A stretch of 64,000 nucleotides of DNA from Halorussus sp. MSC15.2 (GTDB taxonomy: Archaea > Halobacteriota > Halobacteria > Halobacteriales > Haladaptataceae): the NCBI RefSeq assembly GCF_010747475.1, contig NZ_VSLZ01000001.1:124001-188000 (forward strand). Reading direction: 5' to 3'. A program made the translations under genes and the position numbers. The notes under the pieces were generated by a model, which did not search any database, had not been told where the DNA came from, and worked only from the letters and a program-made list of their open reading frames with translations. How positions within the stretch are numbered: the first letter of the stretch is position 1; each line of letters opens with the position of its first letter. Positions 17,401 through 24,919 of the stretch are shown here, one piece after another.

Positions 17401-17502
17401 TCACCTACCACTACTTGGGCGACTAGGTACTTAAAACACGGTACTTCATTTAAACGTACCGGCGAGCGAACTCGGTTTAGGTCGGGCTAAAAACGCGTGA
17501 CG

Positions 17503-17564
17503 GGACGGTTTTGGGTGTTTCGGCCGCGAGAGCACTCAGAAGATTTTAAGTTGAGAAACCGTCC
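17503..17564. repeat. Long-spaced inverted repeat between ferredoxin and the small membrane protein
   Basis: ggacggttt (17503-17511) is perfectly complementary to aaaccgtcc (17556-17564), with 44 bp between. It could be the closing stem of a small RNA or a pair of regulator half-sites. The gap 17395-17638 holds no coding frame I can support. Confidence 0.35.
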
Positions 17565-17638
17565 GAACTCCGAGTTAACGCGGCGGACCTCACCTCCAGA
17601 CGCGAACGCTCGGACGACAGCATCTCCGCCGTCCGCGG

Positions 17639-17863
17639 CTACCTGCGCTCGCAGTTCGGTTCCGGACCGAATCGACGCCACGCCAGTCCGAGAACGCCGA
17701 CCGTCAGCACCGTCACGGACACCTGTACGACGTTCGCGCCCAGTCCGCCCGCGACCGCACCGCTCGCCAGCGCCGCCCCGCCGACCGCGCTCCCGCCGAT
17801 GCAGCAGAGACTCGCCAGTCCGCCGATGCCGAGGAGTCGCCACGGCACGTCGCGTCGGGTCAC
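17639..17863 (-). CDS. Small two-helix membrane protein with a Cys-Cys pair, 74 aa
   Basis: Two hydrophobic segments (about residues 10-33 and 41-61). The first contains LASLCCIGGSAVGGA; paired cysteines in a first helix recall MerT/MerC-type metal transporters, but the protein is shorter than those and lacks an obvious second Cys pair. A MerB-like gene lies 3.2 kb away (21097). I call it a membrane protein of unknown function, possibly metal-related. It is divergent from the MFS gene across 106 bp. Confidence 0.6.
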   Translation of the reverse strand: MTRRDVPWRLLGIGGLASLCCIGGSAVGGAALASGAVAGGLGANVVQVSVTVLTVGVLGLAWRRFGPEPNCERR

Positions 17864-17969
17864 GGGCGGAAATTGCGGGGCGCGGCCTTTCGCTCTTTTG
17901 TCCGAGTCGTTACAGGAATCTCGTTCAGCGAGCGTTTTTACCGGATGGCGGACAAGTCCGGGTCGAGTC

Positions 17970-19238
17970 GTGTCCGACCGCTCCCCCTCGCCCGCGTCGC
18001 TCGCGCCCGACCGCCTCCCGTCGTCGCCGGTCCTGAAGTACTACCTCTATCAGGCGACCGTCTCGTTCGGCTTCTTCTCGCCCGTGTTCACGCTGTTCCT
18101 GCTCGACCGCGGACTCGACTACACCGCCATCGCGTCGCTGAGCGTGCTGTACGCCGTGCTGACCGTCGTCGGTGAGATACCCACGGGCTACGTCGGCGAC
18201 CGAATCGGCAGGCGGGCCAGCCTCCTTCTGAGTTCGGTGTTCATGACCCTCTCCATCCTCGGGTTCGCGCTCGTCCGCTCGTACCTCGGTCTGGCGGTCC
18301 TCTACGTCCTGTGGACGCTCTCGCTCGTCTTCCGGTCGGGGACGGGCGACGCGTGGCTCTACGACACGCTGGAAGCGCGACTCCGGTCGGACCGCTTCGC
18401 GCACGTCCGCGGCCGGGGCCAGTCGGTCCGGCAGGCCGTCACCGTCGTCACCATGCTCGCGGGGGGCCTCCTCTACAGCGTCCGGCCGACGCTCCCGTTC
18501 GTCGCCTCCGGCCTTCTCAACGGCGCGGGCGTGCTCGTCCTCCTGACGTTCCCGAAGAACCGCCAGTACGTCGATGGTGACAGCGGGGGAAGCGACGATA
18601 GAACCGACCGCTCGAACGACGCCCTCGACACCGTCGCCGCGCTCGGCGTTCTCCGCGAACAGTTGACCCGGCCGCGCCTCCGGTGGTTCGTCGCGTACGC
18701 CGCGCTCTTCTTCGGCGTGGTCGTGGCGGCCGACACCTACGTCCAACCCGTGAGCACGGAGACGCTCGGCGTCCCCGTCGCCTCGATGGGGTTGCTGTAC
18801 GCCGCCTTCGCGGGCGTCTCGGCGGCCGCGAGTTACTACGCCGGGCCGGTGCGGGACCGCCTCGGCGTCCGGGGCGCGGTCCTCGCGGTCCCCGTCGTTC
18901 TCGGCGTCGCGCTGGTCGCGCCCCTGCTGTGGCCCCTCCTCGCGTTCCCGGCGTTCTTCGTCCTCAAGGGGTCGCGCTCGCTCCTCCACCCCATCGTCAC
19001 CCAGCGCGTCAACGACGAGGTGGCGTCGGTCGGGCGCGCGACGGTCCTGAGCGCCGCGTCGATGGCGTACGCGCTGGTCAAACTCCCGTTGTACCTGCTC
19101 GGCGGCGCGGTCGCGGACGCCACCTCCGCGCTGGTCGCGGTCGGCGTCCTCGGCGGCGTCTTCCTCGCCGGAATCGCGGCGGTCCGGGTCTTCGCGTCGC
19201 CGCTCGCCGAGAGCGAGTCGGACCCGGTGTCGGGGTAG
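17970..19238 (+). CDS. MFS transporter, 422 aa
   Basis: Major facilitator with twelve hydrophobic segments in two halves. The first half carries EIPTGYVGDRIGRRASLLLS, the conserved motif A (GDRIGRR) between helices 2 and 3. The central loop is acidic and polar (VDGDSGGSDDRTDRSNDA). No feature identifies the substrate. The frame is open back to 17799, but GTG at 17970 fits a leaderless start about 30 nt after TTTTTACC (17935-17942). It shares its promoter region with the divergent small membrane protein gene. Confidence 0.83.
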   Translation: MSDRSPSPASLAPDRLPSSPVLKYYLYQATVSFGFFSPVFTLFLLDRGLDYTAIASLSVLYAVLTVVGEIPTGYVGDRIGRRASLLLSSVFMTLSILGFALVRSYLGLAVLYVLWTLSLVFRSGTGDAWLYDTLEARLRSDRFAHVRGRGQSVRQAVTVVTMLAGGLLYSVRPTLPFVASGLLNGAGVLVLLTFPKNRQYVDGDSGGSDDRTDRSNDALDTVAALGVLREQLTRPRLRWFVAYAALFFGVVVAADTYVQPVSTETLGVPVASMGLLYAAFAGVSAAASYYAGPVRDRLGVRGAVLAVPVVLGVALVAPLLWPLLAFPAFFVLKGSRSLLHPIVTQRVNDEVASVGRATVLSAASMAYALVKLPLYLLGGAVADATSALVAVGVLGGVFLAGIAAVRVFASPLAESESDPVSG

Positions 19239-19368
19239 TCTCTCGGTCGGACCGTCCGCGTCGCTCCGTCGCTCGGCGTCGTTCTCGCTGGCGGCACGCG
19301 ATTGCTCCGACGGGCGACGCCTTGCCGACGCGCGTAGCTTTTTCCGCGCGGCCCGACACCTGACGACC

Positions 19369-20160
19369 ATGCCAACCATCCCGAGTCCCGGTCTCGGCAC
19401 CTCCGGAAACGACGAATCGGACCAGTGCGCCGAGACCGTCCGACAGGCCCTCGAAATCGGCTACCGACACGTAGACACCGCCCAGATGTACGACAACGAG
19501 TCGGCGGTCGGCGACGGCATCGCCGCGAGCGAGGTGCCCCGCGAGGAGGTGTTCCTCGCCACGAAGGTCCACCCCTCGAACCTCGCGCCGGAGGACGTCC
19601 GCGAGACGACCGCCGAGAGTCTGGAGCGCCTCGGCGTGTCGGCGGTGGACCTGCTGTACGTCCACTGGCCGATGCGGGCCTACGACGCCGAGGCGACGCT
19701 GCCGGTCTTCGACGAACTCCGCGAGGAGGGCACGGCCGAGAACGTCGCGGTGAGCAACTTCACGACGGAGTTACTGGACGAGGCTCGCGAAATCTTGGAC
19801 GCGCCGATAGCCGCCAATCAGGTCGAGATGCATCCCCTGCTTCCGCAGGACGACCTGCTCGACTACTGTCGGGAGCGCGACGTAACCGTCGTCGCCTACG
19901 CGCCCCTGATGCAGGGCGAGGCGGGCGACGTGGACGAACTAGCCGAGATTGCCCAGTCCCGCGACACCACGCCCGAGGCGGTCAGTCTGGCGTGGCTCCG
20001 CCAGCGCGACGGCGTGGTTCCGATTCCGAAGGCCACGGGGGAGGACCACCTCCGGGCCAACTTCGAGACGCCCGACCTCTCCGCGGAGGAGGTCGAGCGA
20101 ATCGACGCCATCGAGGAGCGCGAGCGACTGGTGGACCCCGACGACGCGCCGTGGAACTGA
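19369..20160 (+). CDS. Aldo/keto reductase, 263 aa
   Basis: NADPH-dependent oxidoreductase of the AKR superfamily ((beta/alpha)8 barrel), reducing aldehydes or ketones in the cytosol. The catalytic tetrad is visible: D36 and Y41 (HVDTAQMYDNE), K66 (LATKVHP) and H99 (LYVHWP). The cofactor-binding region near the C-terminus has GVVPIPKAT (about 215-223). The length suits AKR5-like 2,5-diketogluconate-reductase-type enzymes. It stands alone with a TATA-like GCTTTTTCC at about 19337-19345, about 25-30 nt upstream, and converges on the MOSC gene. Confidence 0.9.
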   Translation: MPTIPSPGLGTSGNDESDQCAETVRQALEIGYRHVDTAQMYDNESAVGDGIAASEVPREEVFLATKVHPSNLAPEDVRETTAESLERLGVSAVDLLYVHWPMRAYDAEATLPVFDELREEGTAENVAVSNFTTELLDEAREILDAPIAANQVEMHPLLPQDDLLDYCRERDVTVVAYAPLMQGEAGDVDELAEIAQSRDTTPEAVSLAWLRQRDGVVPIPKATGEDHLRANFETPDLSAEEVERIDAIEERERLVDPDDAPWN

Positions 20161-20169
20161 CTCGCGGAC

Positions 20170-20607
20170 TCAGAGCGGTTCGACTTCGTCGCCGACCTCG
20201 ATACGTCCCGACTCCACGACGTCGGCGCAGAGACCGCCCCGGTGGAGGAGCGCCGACACCGCGCCCTCCTCGGTCAGCGATTCGAGGTGGCCGCAGGGTT
20301 CGCAGAGTTCCACGCCCTCGCACACTACTTCGCCGACCCGGAACCGCTCGCCGACGAGGTGATTGAGCGCGGCGTCGCGGGTCGTGAGGTTCCGACGGTG
20401 CTCGCCGTCGCGCAGGTCGATGCCGTCCTCGGCGGCGGCGTCGAGTGCCTCGGCTTCGACGAGCGTCACGTCTGCGTTCTCCTCTCCGAAGTGCCGGTCG
20501 CCGCGTACTCCCTCGCCCGCGAGCGCCTCGACGGAGTCGGTCGGTTCGGTGTCCTCGCCCGAGTCGGGCGCGAGGTGGATTGCCTCTACGAGTCCGGTTC
20601 CGTCCAT
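20170..20607 (-). CDS. MOSC-domain protein, 145 aa
   Basis: Compact MOSC (molybdenum cofactor sulfurase C-terminal) domain. The features are GEGVRGDRHFG (about residues 31-41), the RRNLTTRD block (about 71-78) and a conserved cysteine in VELCEPCGHLE (about 99-109). Stand-alone MOSC proteins carry sulfur or participate in molybdenum-cofactor-dependent reduction of N-hydroxylated compounds. The activity of this branch is unproven. It lies 24 bp downstream of the HxlR gene on the same strand and may be co-transcribed with it. Confidence 0.87.
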   Translation of the reverse strand: MDGTGLVEAIHLAPDSGEDTEPTDSVEALAGEGVRGDRHFGEENADVTLVEAEALDAAAEDGIDLRDGEHRRNLTTRDAALNHLVGERFRVGEVVCEGVELCEPCGHLESLTEEGAVSALLHRGGLCADVVESGRIEVGDEVEPL

Positions 20608-20631
20608 AGACCGTAGTCAGACCGAACCCAC

Positions 20632-21021
20632 TTAATTCTCGCCCGTCGCACGCTGGCCCGCCGCTTCCTCGTTCGCCCCGTCGCGTTTCTCGGCCCACTC
20701 CAGCACCGGTTCGAGGCGGGCCGCCAGTTCCCGACCGTCGTCGGTCATCTCGTACTCGACGCGGGGCGGAATCTCGTCGTACTGCGTCCGAGTCAACAGG
20801 TCCGCCTCGGCCAGTTCGTCGAGTCGCGCCGACATCGTCGAGGTGCTGGCGTCGGGGAGGTACTCCTCGAGTTCCCGGAACCGCGTGGGGTCGGTCGCGT
20901 TCACGACGCAGAGAATCTGCATCGCGTACTTCCGGCTCAGGCGGTCCATAACGCCGCCGAGTCGGCAGTAGCAGGTGAGTTCGTCGTCGGTCGGGTCGGG
21001 TGTTGTGGGTTCGTCGTCCAT
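20632..21021 (-). CDS. HxlR-family winged-helix regulator, 129 aa
   Basis: Winged helix-turn-helix regulator. The signature region CYCRLGGVMDRLSRKYAMQIL (split by a Cys pair at C17/C19) and the recognition helix in DASTSTMSARLDELAEADLL match HxlR proteins, which often sense thiol-reactive or electrophilic compounds through N-terminal cysteines. It is transcribed divergently from the MerB-like gene over only 75 bp that contain an inverted repeat (21046-21093), so it is the likely regulator of that gene and of the MOSC gene behind it. Confidence 0.87.
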   Translation of the reverse strand: MDDEPTTPDPTDDELTCYCRLGGVMDRLSRKYAMQILCVVNATDPTRFRELEEYLPDASTSTMSARLDELAEADLLTRTQYDEIPPRVEYEMTDDGRELAARLEPVLEWAEKRDGANEEAAGQRATGEN

Positions 21022-21045
21022 CGCTTCGGTCCCTCGAAGTTGGTT

Positions 21046-21093
21046 CTATACTTCGGACTCGACAGTATAAGCACTTTGGGTATCAAAGTATAG
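21046..21093. promoter_or_regulatory. Inverted repeat in the divergent hxlR / merB-like promoter
   Basis: ctatactt (21046-21053) and aagtatag (21086-21093) form a perfect 8-bp inverted repeat with a 32-bp spacer. The spacer holds a central agtata/gtataa element that can serve as TATA box in either direction. The placement over both promoters fits an operator for the HxlR protein. Confidence 0.5.
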
Positions 21094-21096
21094 TCG

Positions 21097-21756
21097 ATGT
21101 CGGAACCAGACAGCGCGAACGTCGAATCGAGTGGAGAACCGAGCGATGTCGAATCGAACGAGACCGAATCGAGCGACCGACCGAACACTACCGGACGGAA
21201 CGACGCCGCACCGGTCGAGGAGCGACGACTCCGGCCGGAAGTCGCGGAGAACCTCCGGACGCTGTTCGGCACCGACGACCGGCCCGAGACGTTCGGCGGA
21301 TGGCTCGACACCCTCGCAGAGACGTTCGGCGACGACTGGCCGCCGGCCGTCCCCGAACTCTGCCACGACGAGGACGGTCGCCACCGCGCCGAGACCGACG
21401 ACGAGACGTACCGGTTCGTCTGCGTCCTCGACGCAGTCCTGCTCCCGTTCCTCGTCGACGAGTCGGTCGAGGTGCGCTCGGCGGGACCGGAGACGGGCGA
21501 GACGGTCACGTCGGTCGTCTCGCAGGCGGGCATCGAGACCGACCCCGAGGACGCCGTGCTGTCGTTCGGTGTCGCGTCCGTCGAACCCGGCACGGAGGTG
21601 ACGGCCCGGTTGACCTACGAGACGATGTGTCCCTACATCCACGCCTTCCCCGACCGAGACGCCTACGAGCAGTGGGACGAGCGGACCGACGCGCCGACGA
21701 CGGCAATGCCGCTCTCGGACGGGTTCGCGCTGGCGCGGGCGATGGCGCGGGTCTGA
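21097..21756 (+). CDS. merB: MerB-like organomercurial lyase, 219 aa
   Basis: Alkylmercury lyase family: cleaves the carbon-mercury bond of organomercurials by protonolysis, releasing Hg(II). The catalytic triad known from bacterial MerB (C96, D99, C159) appears intact as C109 and D112 (RFVCVLDAVLLPF) and C178 (ETMCPYIHAF). The DRDAYEQW segment after the last Cys is also typical. The first 40 or so residues are an acidic Ser/Glu-rich haloarchaeal extension. A mercuric reductase merA is not in this window. It is divergent from an HxlR regulator. Family membership is well supported; substrate range is inferred. Confidence 0.82.
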   Translation: MSEPDSANVESSGEPSDVESNETESSDRPNTTGRNDAAPVEERRLRPEVAENLRTLFGTDDRPETFGGWLDTLAETFGDDWPPAVPELCHDEDGRHRAETDDETYRFVCVLDAVLLPFLVDESVEVRSAGPETGETVTSVVSQAGIETDPEDAVLSFGVASVEPGTEVTARLTYETMCPYIHAFPDRDAYEQWDERTDAPTTAMPLSDGFALARAMARV

Positions 21757-21820
21757 GTCCTAACAGTCGGCCGAGAGCGAATCAGACCAGTTTTGTACCT
21801 CGGAGGAGACACTCCCAGTC

Positions 21821-22411
21821 GTGCCGCGGTTCGACTACCCCTGCCCCGACTGTCGGACGACGAGCAACCTCCACGGTCCCGACTGCGAGTTCGAGGGCGC
21901 GTCGTGGTCCGACATCGAGAAGGCCTACACAGACATCGTGGCGGTCCTCTCGGGCGGTCCGCTCCCCGACCACGCGCTCCCCGAGGCGGTCCACGGCCGC
22001 TGGAGTTCCGTCCACAAGGCCGCGCTGGACCGCCTGCGCCACGAGCAGCGCGTGGTGGAGGGCGAAGGCGGGCAACTCGAACTGCTGACCGCCGCGGAGT
22101 ACAAGGAACACGTCACCGACCCGAACGTCGAACCCATCAAGACCGTCGCCGAGAAGGGGTCGGTGCCGGGTGCCCACGACAACGCCGTCTTCGCCATGAT
22201 AGCGTGGTACGAGATGGTGGGTCTCTCGTGGGAGGAGACCCGCGACCGGGTCGTGGACTGGCTCCGCAACACCGGGACGTGGACCCGCGGCGGGTTCGAG
22301 GAGGCTTCGCCGCAGGAACTCGTCAACAAGAAGCGCCACGTCTACGAGTCGGGCTACGGGTGGAAGGAGAAGGCCGAGGCCGCGAAGGCGGTCATCGACC
22401 GGAGTCTGTAG
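21821..22411 (+). CDS. Conserved haloarchaeal protein with N-terminal zinc motif, 196 aa
   Basis: MPRFDYPCPDCRTTSNLHGPDC begins the protein (C8, C11 and C22 as possible zinc ligands). The rest is helical and acidic, with a segment resembling a winged helix (ALDRLRHEQRVVEGEGGQLELL) and a C-terminal helical block containing SWEETRDRVVDWLRNTGTW. I recall haloarchaeal homologues annotated only as DUF proteins. It could be a DNA- or RNA-associated factor; nothing specific shows. The start is a GTG at 21821, about 30 nt after a TTTTGTA element. Confidence 0.7.
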   Translation: MPRFDYPCPDCRTTSNLHGPDCEFEGASWSDIEKAYTDIVAVLSGGPLPDHALPEAVHGRWSSVHKAALDRLRHEQRVVEGEGGQLELLTAAEYKEHVTDPNVEPIKTVAEKGSVPGAHDNAVFAMIAWYEMVGLSWEETRDRVVDWLRNTGTWTRGGFEEASPQELVNKKRHVYESGYGWKEKAEAAKAVIDRSL

Positions 22412-22496
22412 TACCGGCGTCGATACCCACCGCGACGGTGGCCCGCGCTACTCGTTTTGGAGAGTCGAAAGAGAAGTCGAAGCGACCGGACCGACG

Positions 22497-23240
22497 TTAG
22501 TCGCTCTGGATGCGGGGCGCGAGCATGAAGGTGACGTTACCCTGCCCTTCCGCGATGTCGAAGTGGAGTTTGACGGGGAACTCCTCGCCGAGTTCGATGG
22601 TGACCTCCGCGTCCTTCGGGATGGCCTTGTTCATATCCTTGAGGTAGTCGAGGCTGAACAGCGACCGGGCGGGACCGGCCTGCAGGTCCACGAGGTCGTC
22701 GCGGTCGAGTTCGAGGCGCACGTCGTCGGTGTCGCCCTCGGCCTCCACGACGAACGTCTCGGCGTCGGCGTCCACCGCCAGCGCGATGTGGTCGCTGACC
22801 ATGTCGGCGGCCGTGACCGAGCGGTCGATGTCCTTGCCTTCGATGACGATTTCGGCCGGGAGGTCGAGGTCCGGAATGTCGGGTTCCTGCCGGATGGAGT
22901 CGGGGTCGATGAGCGCGAGGGTGTACTCCAGTCCGTCGATTTGGATGTGGAGTTTGCGGGTCTCCTCGTCGAGTTCGAGGTGAATCGGCTGGTCGCCGCT
23001 GGCCATCCCGGCGATGTCTTCGAGTCGGTCGAGATTCACGCCGATGATACCGCCGTCGGCCTCGTAGGATTCGAAAGCAGACGCGTCGAGTTCGAGGTCC
23101 ACCATTCCCACGTTCGCGGGGTCTACTGCACGAATAGCGAGACCGTCCTCTTCGAGGTGGATTTTACACTCGTCCACCAGCACGCCCACGGAGTCGATAG
23201 TGTCCTTGAGCGTGTCGGCGCTCACGATAGCCTTAAACAT
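22497..23240 (-). CDS. pcn: DNA polymerase sliding clamp PCNA, 247 aa
   Basis: Archaeal PCNA, a homotrimeric ring that tethers polymerases, FEN1 and ligase to DNA. The sequence runs from [19 protein letters not shown] through the repeated PCNA fold to the C-terminal [18 protein letters not shown]. The interdomain connecting region ([12 protein letters not shown]) carries the PIP-box-binding surface. Strong acidity fits a halophilic clamp. The upstream frame is open but Arg-rich and non-coding, so the ATG at 23240 is the start; AGCCTTAAAC-type signals here are coding, and the promoter lies at 23241-23345. Normally single-copy and essential. Confidence 0.96.
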   Translation of the reverse strand: MFKAIVSADTLKDTIDSVGVLVDECKIHLEEDGLAIRAVDPANVGMVDLELDASAFESYEADGGIIGVNLDRLEDIAGMASGDQPIHLELDEETRKLHIQIDGLEYTLALIDPDSIRQEPDIPDLDLPAEIVIEGKDIDRSVTAADMVSDHIALAVDADAETFVVEAEGDTDDVRLELDRDDLVDLQAGPARSLFSLDYLKDMNKAIPKDAEVTIELGEEFPVKLHFDIAEGQGNVTFMLAPRIQSD

Positions 23241-23345
23241 CTTGGAGAGTGGTACGAACCCCCGCCATAAAAAGTCCCCCCTTCGGGCGCGTGCGCGTGT
23301 GAACGACGGCCGAGCGCGGACGCGGCGGCCCGACGGCACCGACGC

Positions 23346-24458
23346 TTATCGACTCGCCACCTCTCTCGCCCACGTGTCGCGCCACTCGTCCACGTGTTCG
23401 GCCAACACGTCGTAACTGAACTGGACCGGTTCGTCGGGGACGTGGGCGTACTGTCGGAACTCCTCGGGGAGCGACGCGTTCTCGACCGTGGGGATACCGA
23501 CGTTCTTCACCGCGGTCTTCCGCTGGACCTCGGGGTCGAGCAGGAACTCCGCGAACGTCCGGACCAGTCCGTCGCGGTCCGTGGTCGCGAACTTCCCCAC
23601 GCCGTCCACGTAGGCGTACCCTTGGTCGTTCGGGAAGCCTATCTGGTGGCGACGCATGTCGGCGTCGTTGTTGGCGGCGTACACTTGGTCGGTCGAGTAC
23701 GAGACCACCATCGGGGCCTCGCCGTTCGAGTAGGCGGCGTACGCGTCGCTCCACGACCCCAGCACCCGAACGTCGTTGTCCATCAGCTTCTTCCAGTAGT
23801 CGAGGTAGGAGTCACTGCCCTTCTGTTTGATAGTCCAGAGCAGGAACAGCAGGCCGGTCGTCGTGTTCCGCGGGTTCGCCAGCAACAGCGAGTCCCGGTA
23901 CGAGTCACCGGTCAGGGCGTCGAGCGTCGGCGGGGCCGAGACCTTCCGCTCGTCGTAGACCAGACAGACGTACGACGCGCCCGTCGGCAGAACCCGCCGC
24001 TCGGGGTCGAAGTGGTACTCGTCGGCGATGTTCTCGGCGTTCCGAACGCTCCCGGTGTCGAACGACGCGAACAGTGGGTCGTCCAGTGTCCCGTTCGCCC
24101 GGACGAGGTCCTCGGGAGTGACGCCGACGTACGCGTCGGCCCCGAGGTCCACGCCCTCCTTGCGTCGCTGGACGAAACTCGTGAACTCGTTCTCGTTGAC
24201 GACCCACTTCAGCGTCGCGTCGTGACGACGCTCGAACTCTTTCTTCACCCACGCCCCGGCGCTCGTGCTCGGCGCGTCCACGAACGACTTGTACGTCCCG
24301 ACGCGGAGCGTGTCCGGCGAGGAGCGGAGCGCGCCGCCGAGGCAACCGCTCCCGGCGACGGCGGTGACCGCGGCCGCAGTACCCCCGAGGACGCCCCGCC
24401 GACTCATCGGTCCGGGTCGGTCGCTCGTCGGTGCGTCGGACGGTCGTTGGTCGGTCAT
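23346..24458 (-). CDS. Thiamine-type ABC substrate-binding lipoprotein (Tat, ThiB/TbpA-like), 370 aa
   Basis: Extracellular solute-binding protein of the thiamine/iron class. The N-terminus has a twin-arginine signal (SRRGVLGGTAAAVTAV) and the lipobox SGCLGG, so the protein should be exported folded and lipid-anchored outside the membrane. The mature part begins TLRVGTYKSFVDAP and includes YVGVTPEDLVRAN and VVSYSTDQVYAANN, regions seen in ThiB-like proteins. Its ATG overlaps the stop of the thiamine-binding YkoF/MTH1187 gene by four bases, which supports thiamine or a precursor as ligand. No permease or ATPase gene follows: the next gene on this strand is pcn. Confidence 0.82.
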   Translation of the reverse strand: MTDQRPSDAPTSDRPGPMSRRGVLGGTAAAVTAVAGSGCLGGALRSSPDTLRVGTYKSFVDAPSTSAGAWVKKEFERRHDATLKWVVNENEFTSFVQRRKEGVDLGADAYVGVTPEDLVRANGTLDDPLFASFDTGSVRNAENIADEYHFDPERRVLPTGASYVCLVYDERKVSAPPTLDALTGDSYRDSLLLANPRNTTTGLLFLLWTIKQKGSDSYLDYWKKLMDNDVRVLGSWSDAYAAYSNGEAPMVVSYSTDQVYAANNDADMRRHQIGFPNDQGYAYVDGVGKFATTDRDGLVRTFAEFLLDPEVQRKTAVKNVGIPTVENASLPEEFRQYAHVPDEPVQFSYDVLAEHVDEWRDTWAREVASR

Positions 24459-24772
24459 CGGTCGCTCCGGGCGTCTCGTCCGAGATGCGTCTCGACGCGC
24501 TCGACCTTCTCCTCCGCCGCGAGGTCCTCCTCGCGGAAGTGGTCGATTTTCAGGTTCGTCAGCGTCCGGGAGGCGTCGATAGCCTCGGTCGCCGCCTGCG
24601 CCGCGGCGAACACCTCGCCGAGGTCGTCGGCCTCGATAGTCGTCTCCATCGGGTGCGTCTCGTAGCGAACGTCGAAGCGTTCCAGCGCGTCGATGGCCGC
24701 CGCGATTTCGGCGTCGAAGTCGGCGTCCGAGTCGTCCAGCGGTGCGACAGTCAACATCGCGGTCACGGTCAT
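24455..24772 (-). CDS. Thiamine-binding MTH1187/YkoF-family protein, 105 aa
   Basis: Small ferredoxin-like-fold protein of the UPF0045/MTH1187 group, whose members bind thiamine or hydroxymethylpyrimidine. Features: an opening beta strand TAMLTVAPL, the motif RYETHPMETTIEADDLGEVFAA (split over residues 36-57) containing the family's THPMxTxI signature, and a helix with NLKIDHFREED. It probably buffers or delivers thiamine imported through the coupled lipoprotein. The start at 24772 lies about 25 nt after a TATA box that abuts a perfect 14-bp palindrome, pointing to regulation by thiamine status (inference). Confidence 0.85.
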   Translation of the reverse strand: MTVTAMLTVAPLDDSDADFDAEIAAAIDALERFDVRYETHPMETTIEADDLGEVFAAAQAATEAIDASRTLTNLKIDHFREEDLAAEEKVERVETHLGRDARSDR

Positions 24773-24793
24773 GGCAAGAGCTGGAGATTCGCG

Positions 24794-24814
24794 GATAATA
24801 TAACCACGTGGTTA
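24794..24814 (-). promoter_or_regulatory. TATA box with adjoining 14-bp palindrome, thiamine operon promoter
   Basis: The palindrome taaccacgtggtta (24801-24814) is perfect. Immediately downstream on the minus strand is the TATA element TTATATTAT, about 25 nt before the ATG at 24772. The palindrome therefore covers the BRE position and is well placed for an operator or activator site. ThiR-type regulators control thiamine genes in haloarchaea; whether this is their site is inference. Confidence 0.55.
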
Positions 24815-24919
24815 CTGCCGGGTGGAACTGTTCGCATCTCGACGTGTAGCCGGGACCGGGTCCCATTCGCCATGCTTACGAGTTGTCGCCACGTACGACC
24901 GTCAACGAGTTACGCATCT

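Noticed and set aside
24773-24919. TPP riboswitch before the thiamine operon
   Set aside because: The TATA box is about 25 nt from the start codon, leaving no 5' UTR to hold a riboswitch.
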